Positions 61,056 through 64,000 of a stretch of 64,000 nucleotides of DNA are shown in pieces. Numbering within the stretch: position 1 is the stretch's first letter; each line of letters starts with the position of its first letter. Origin of the DNA: CAZWSC01 sp964636385 (GTDB lineage: Bacteria > Eisenbacteria > RBG-16-71-46 > CAIMUX01); assembly GCA_964636385.1 (NCBI GenBank), contig CAZWSC010000004.1:1-64000 (forward strand), given 5' to 3'. Under the pieces are notes generated by a model that had not been told where the DNA came from, did not search any database, and was given only the letters and a program-made list of their open reading frames with translations. Position numbers and translations under genes: made by a program.

Positions 61056-62411
61056 CTAGCCCTCCTTCTCGATCTGATCCAGCATCTTCCGCAGCAGCGG
61101 ACCGTACTCGATCTTCGACGGGCAGACGACGGTGCACAGGGCCAGGTCCTCCTCGGCAAGCTCGAGGCAGCCGAGCGCCTCGGCCTCGTCGACATCGCCG
61201 CACAGGAGGGCGCGGAGCAGGAAGGTGGGCATGATGTCCAGGGGCATCACCTGCTCGTACGAACCGCTGGGCACCAGGGCCCGAACTCCGCCGTGGCGGC
61301 TGGTCGTCATCGAGCGGAGGCGGCGCGGAGCCCAGGCACCGAGCACAACGCGCTTTAGCGAGAAGAGGCCCGCCGGAATCGGGTTGGCCCACCCCAGAAG
61401 GGAGCGGCGCAGATCTTCGGCCAGGACCGTGACCTGCTGGTCGCGCCGCCCCAGGAAGGCTTCATCCGCCGCGGCCGTGTGGCCCTCCAGGACCGAGCCG
61501 GAGATTATCCTCCAGCTGCCGTCGTCAAGCTCGCCGTCCAGCAACTCCGGCAGATCCACCCCGAGACGGGTCTTCAGCAGGCGCGGTTTCCTGACCCCCG
61601 GGCCGCCGAGGGCGACGATCCGCTCGACCTGCCACTCTCCTGTCTCGAAGAGCCGGCCGCAGGCCAGCAGATCCTGCAGGTCGACGTGCCAGACGGGCCG
61701 GTCCTTGCCAGCAGGATGCAGGAAGTGAACATGGGTTCCGGGGTTGCCTGCCGGATGCGGCCCCGAGAACGTCGCATGATGCAGGCCGGGCAGATCAGGC
61801 AGCGGCCGGCTCCAGTCCGGTCCGGTGCAGAAGTGGATCGGTCCGTCGAGCAGCCGACGCAGGACCGCCAGGCCCGCTGTCAGATCCTGGTCGCGGCCTG
61901 CCATAACGGCCTCGGCCGGCATCGCCAGCGGCCGGGTGTTGTGGGCCGTGACGAACAGAGCCGACGGCACTTCTCCGGGCGCGGGGATTCCACCGTAAGG
62001 CCGACGCCGCAGGGCTGTCCATGCGCCCGACGAAAGCAGGCGCTCACGGACGGCATCACCGCTCAGGGAGTGGATGGCCCCGCTTTCGACGGGTTCGAAG
62101 CGTTCCGCCTCCTCCCGGTCCGAGAGGCGGATGACCACCGACAGCAGCACACGCCGGTTCCCCCTGTTGACGGATTCGACAACGCCCCCTCCGGGCGCGG
62201 TGAAGAGGATCTCCGGATGGGTCTTGTCTGCCAGCACGGGCTGCCCGCGCCGGATCTGGTCTCCCTCGGCCACCAGCAGGCGGGGACGGACTCCGGGGCA
62301 GTCCCGGCCGAGCAGGGCGACCCTGCCGGGGCGCGCCGCCTCGTGCAGTTCGTCCCCGGGCGCTCCAGCCAGGGGAAGATCCAGTCCCTTCTTCAGTCGG
62401 AAGTGCGCCAT
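61056..62411 (-). CDS. nqrA: Na+-translocating NADH:quinone reductase subunit A
   Basis: 451 aa. Starts HFRLKKGLDLPLAG, the NqrA N-terminus; GDQIRRGQPVLADKTHP and FTAPGGGVVESVNRG follow, then ALGGPGVRKPRLLKTRLG and a C-terminal CGDVDEAEALGCLELAEEDL. Its presence distinguishes NQR from the related RNF complex. The ATG at 62411 is chosen by family alignment; its ribosome-binding site is weak. It is 127 bases after the ferredoxin gene on the same strand, so the operon may be driven partly from the Rrf2-type promoter at 63.4 kb. Confidence 0.94.
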   Translation of the reverse strand: MAHFRLKKGLDLPLAGAPGDELHEAARPGRVALLGRDCPGVRPRLLVAEGDQIRRGQPVLADKTHPEILFTAPGGGVVESVNRGNRRVLLSVVIRLSDREEAERFEPVESGAIHSLSGDAVRERLLSSGAWTALRRRPYGGIPAPGEVPSALFVTAHNTRPLAMPAEAVMAGRDQDLTAGLAVLRRLLDGPIHFCTGPDWSRPLPDLPGLHHATFSGPHPAGNPGTHVHFLHPAGKDRPVWHVDLQDLLACGRLFETGEWQVERIVALGGPGVRKPRLLKTRLGVDLPELLDGELDDGSWRIISGSVLEGHTAAADEAFLGRRDQQVTVLAEDLRRSLLGWANPIPAGLFSLKRVVLGAWAPRRLRSMTTSRHGGVRALVPSGSYEQVMPLDIMPTFLLRALLCGDVDEAEALGCLELAEEDLALCTVVCPSKIEYGPLLRKMLDQIEKEG

Positions 62412-62538
62412 GGCCTGCCATGCCTCCGGAGCCGGGAGCATCTCAATGATGCCCGGAATAATGGCAGCGCGATGCGCGTTCTGCAAACCGCGAGTTCATC
62501 AAAGCCCTGTTCTGATCAGCGACCCTGCCGCACCCTTC

Positions 62539-63291
62539 TCACCTGATTCCACCCTGTACTCCGATCGTGACGGTCTTCAGGAACACGGGCTTCCCGGCCT
62601 CAGCCAGCGCCCGCTCCGCAATCCGGGTCAGGCCGCCGCAGCAGGGCACCTCCATGCGCGCGACAGTCAGCTTGCGGACGCCGTTGTTCGACAGGATGGC
62701 GGCGAGCTTCTCGACATATCCCTCGGTGTCGTCCAGCTTGGGACAGGCGATGATCAGGCGCCGTCCGCGGAGCAGTTCGGAGTGGAATCCGCCCAGCGCG
62801 AAGGCCGTGCAGTCGGCGGCCAGCAGGATGTCGGCACCCTCCCAGTAGGGAGCGATTGTCGGGACCAGGTGGAGTTGGATCGGCCACTGACACAGCTCTG
62901 AGTCCTGGGCGGCGGCGGCAGCCTCTCCGGCCTTCATGGTCCCGAAGGAGAAGGCTGCATGGCCGGGGCATCCAACGGTGGCGGTGTGATGATGGCCATG
63001 CGCAGCCGTCGCACGGGCATCAGCCGACCCGGCATGAGCAGTCGCTCCCGAGGTCCCGCTCAAATGCTGAGCTACAGCTTCAGGATCGAACGCCGCCGCG
63101 TCGCGCTCCTCCAGGGTTATCGCTCCCTGCGGACAGTCCCCAAGGCAGGCTCCGAGCCCGTCGCAGTAGTCGTCGCGAACCAGAACGGCCTTGCCGTTTA
63201 CCAGCTGGATCGCCCCCTCGGCGCACGCTCCAACGCAGAGTCCGCAACCGTCGCACTTCTCCTGGTCGATCCTGACGATCTGGCGCTTCAT
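62539..63291 (-). CDS. ferredoxin-like Fe-S protein with Cys-containing C-terminal domain
   Basis: 250 aa. Residues 1-60 hold two ferredoxin motifs: C13-x2-C16-x2-C19-x3-C23, and C43-x5-C49-x3-C53 where the second Cys is Leu46 (YCDGLGACLGDCPQG), so that cluster may be [3Fe-4S] or lack a ligand. A His-rich linker (AAHGHHHTATVGCPG) leads to a C-terminal domain with DCTAFALGGFHSELL, LIIACPKLDDTEGY and VPCCGGLTRIAE. This family is often found near hcp and Rrf2 genes; role probably electron transfer to Hcp or sulfur/nitrosative stress enzymes. The ATG at 63291 follows AAGGA. Its promoter carries the Rrf2-type operator. Confidence 0.82.
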   Translation of the reverse strand: MKRQIVRIDQEKCDGCGLCVGACAEGAIQLVNGKAVLVRDDYCDGLGACLGDCPQGAITLEERDAAAFDPEAVAQHLSGTSGATAHAGSADARATAAHGHHHTATVGCPGHAAFSFGTMKAGEAAAAAQDSELCQWPIQLHLVPTIAPYWEGADILLAADCTAFALGGFHSELLRGRRLIIACPKLDDTEGYVEKLAAILSNNGVRKLTVARMEVPCCGGLTRIAERALAEAGKPVFLKTVTIGVQGGIR

Positions 63292-63307
63292 GTTGATCCT
63301 TTCGAGA

Positions 63308-63337
63308 GTGCGGCCTCGTACGTGTCCGAGGCCGCAC
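63308..63337 (-). promoter_or_regulatory. 11-bp hairpin in the ferredoxin mRNA leader
   Basis: GTGCGGCCTCG (63308-63318) and CGAGGCCGCAC (63327-63337) pair perfectly around an 8-base loop. It lies 16 bases before the ATG, almost touching the AAGGA ribosome-binding site, inside a ~137-base leader. There is no T-run, so it is more likely a translation or mRNA-stability element than a terminator. Confidence 0.5.
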
Positions 63338-63426
63338 CAGGTTGAGTTGTCCGGGACAAGGGGTCAGGGACAGGATCCGCCGCGCCGGGTCTGTTCAAGA
63401 CTCCGTCCGTGAAATGGATCTGCAAT

Positions 63427-63462
63427 ATGGTACTACTATACCACTATTGTCGAATGTGTCAA
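63427..63462 (-). promoter_or_regulatory. second Rrf2-type promoter/operator
   Basis: Minus strand: TTGACA (63462-63457), 16 bases, TATAGT (63440-63435). The inverted repeat ATGGTA-N6-TACCAC (63427-63444) covers the -10 box. Spacing, -35, -10 and operator match the Rrf2 gene promoter at 55.2 kb almost base for base, while the sequence around them differs, which supports a shared regulator. Confidence 0.78.
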
Positions 63463-63610
63463 GGGGAGCGCAAAGCCCTCTGTCGCCCAGTCTGTCTGAT
63501 CGTCGTCGACTGAGCGTCCGGGCGGGCGCAAGGCCGGTGAATCGGTGTAACCACGAACACTGCTGCTGGTTGTGCCGGAGATGCAGTCTTGAGTCCACTG
63601 GGATCCCGGA

Positions 63611-64000
63611 TCAGGAGAGCAGGTCCGGATTGAGCCGCCAGACCGCAAGAGTCAGCGCTGATGCAAATGTGACCCACGCAAGGTATGGCACCAGCATCAT
63701 AGCCGCCCAGGGCCGAATCCGACGGAACTCCAGAATCGTCCAGGCTATCAGCACCCACAGCAGGAGTATCTCGATGAACGACCACATCCCGAGCCTCCAG
63801 ACGAAGAAGAGCCAGGTCCAGACGGCGTTGAAGGCAAGCTGGGCAACGAAGAGCCCCAGGGCAAGTCGCGCCCGGCGAATGCCGCGCTCGCGCCATATGA
63901 TCCAGGCCGAGATCCCCATCAGGGTGTAGAGCAGGGTCCAGACAGGCCCGAAGAGATAGGCCGGCGGAGCCCAGGCCGGCCGGACAAGCTGTGCGTAGAA
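63611..64000 (-). CDS. tspO: TspO/MBR family protein (5' end beyond window)
   Basis: Partial: the last 129 residues are present and the gene continues past base 64000. Visible are QLVRPAWAPPAYLFGPVW, TLLYTLMGISAWIIW, LFVAQLAFNAVWTWLFF and a late MLVPYLAWVTFASALTL. These are the conserved Trp/Pro-rich helices 2-5 of the five-helix tryptophan-rich sensory protein that binds porphyrins. An internal Met at 63919 is not the start. Membrane protein. Confidence 0.92.
   Translation of the reverse strand, partial: FYAQLVRPAWAPPAYLFGPVWTLLYTLMGISAWIIWRERGIRRARLALGLFVAQLAFNAVWTWLFFVWRLGMWSFIEILLLWVLIAWTILEFRRIRPWAAMMLVPYLAWVTFASALTLAVWRLNPDLLS

Larger units (their letters stand above)
63292..63610. other. 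intergenic region with ferredoxin leader and Rrf2-type promoter
   Basis: 319 bases between the ferredoxin start and the tspO stop, both minus strand. It contains the leader hairpin (63308-63337) and promoter/operator (63427-63462) listed separately. The remaining part, 63463-63610, showed no gene and no clear terminator for tspO. Confidence 0.6.

Noticed and set aside
61056..62411. RNF complex instead of NQR
   Set aside because: NqrA and the NqrF reductase with [2Fe-2S] and FAD domains are present, and RnfB/RnfC are absent.
1..64000. tRNA, rRNA, insertion sequences, phage genes, CRISPR arrays
   Set aside because: I looked in the gaps between genes for cloverleaf folds, transposase motifs and regularly spaced short repeats and found none; gaps are short and gene order is compact. 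A formal scan was not possible.

Overview
This is a high-GC bacterial window of chromosomal character: dnaB, gmk, coaBC and gapA are present, and no phage, plasmid or IS genes were seen. Several secreted proteins end in a FlgD/Ig-like C-terminal module ('PNPF...WDG.d..G..a.GVY.yrv'). Together with an NQR complex, a class I Hcp, NifU/NifS, tryptophanase and TspO, this suggests a Gram-negative, anaerobic or microaerobic member of a deep FCB-type lineage (Eisenbacteria/Krumholzibacteria-like). The phylum is an inference; there is no rRNA or other phylogenetic marker to settle it.

Layout. 0-6.6 kb: a membrane-anchored glucuronyl C5-epimerase-like protein, a lone HPt protein, an ECF sigma/anti-sigma operon bracketed by two Spy/CnrX-type periplasmic proteins, and a TPR protein with a NapH-like polyferredoxin. 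6.9-11 kb: two convergent K+-handling proteins with RCK/TrkA domains. 11-17 kb: acyl-CoA synthetase, a CoA-transferase/GNAT fusion, tryptophanase and a rubrerythrin-like protein. 17-22.4 kb: a housekeeping run transcribed yicC-gmk-coaBC-udg-dnaB. 22.4-25.4 kb: an ABC-2 exporter with a beta-helix lipoprotein. 25.4-33.1 kb: a protease/signalling island. A secreted subtilase lies divergent to an ECF-like sigma factor, a soluble zinc-finger anti-sigma-like protein, a TPR-CHAT caspase-like protein and a lipoprotein subtilase with a PKD domain. 33.2-37.2 kb: gapA, a secreted protein with 13 RCC1-type repeats, and a 30-residue microprotein gene behind a strongly structured leader. 37.2-44.5 kb: a Pho regulon transcribed phoB-phoR-[porin remnant]-pstS-pstC-pstA-pstB-phoU, with 11-bp-phased Pho boxes. 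44.7-47.6 kb: a large secreted subtilase. 47.6-55.2 kb: an Rrf2-headed operon Rrf2-cupin-hcp-nifU-nifS-persulfide reductase. 55.3-63.3 kb: ferredoxin-nqrABCDEF-apbE and a tiny Cys-rich membrane protein. The window ends inside tspO.

How they work together. The Rrf2 gene and the ferredoxin gene upstream of nqr have near-identical promoters with the same inverted repeat over the -10 box, which points to one Fe-S/nitrosative-stress regulon joining Hcp, NifU/NifS, sulfur transfer and the ferredoxin, possibly running on into nqr. ApbE would attach FMN to NqrB and NqrC. The Pho genes form a standard sensor-regulator-transporter set whose porin has collapsed to its two ends. The least familiar module is the sigma/zinc-finger/CHAT/subtilase cluster at 25.4-33.1 kb, which looks like a protease-gated transcription switch.
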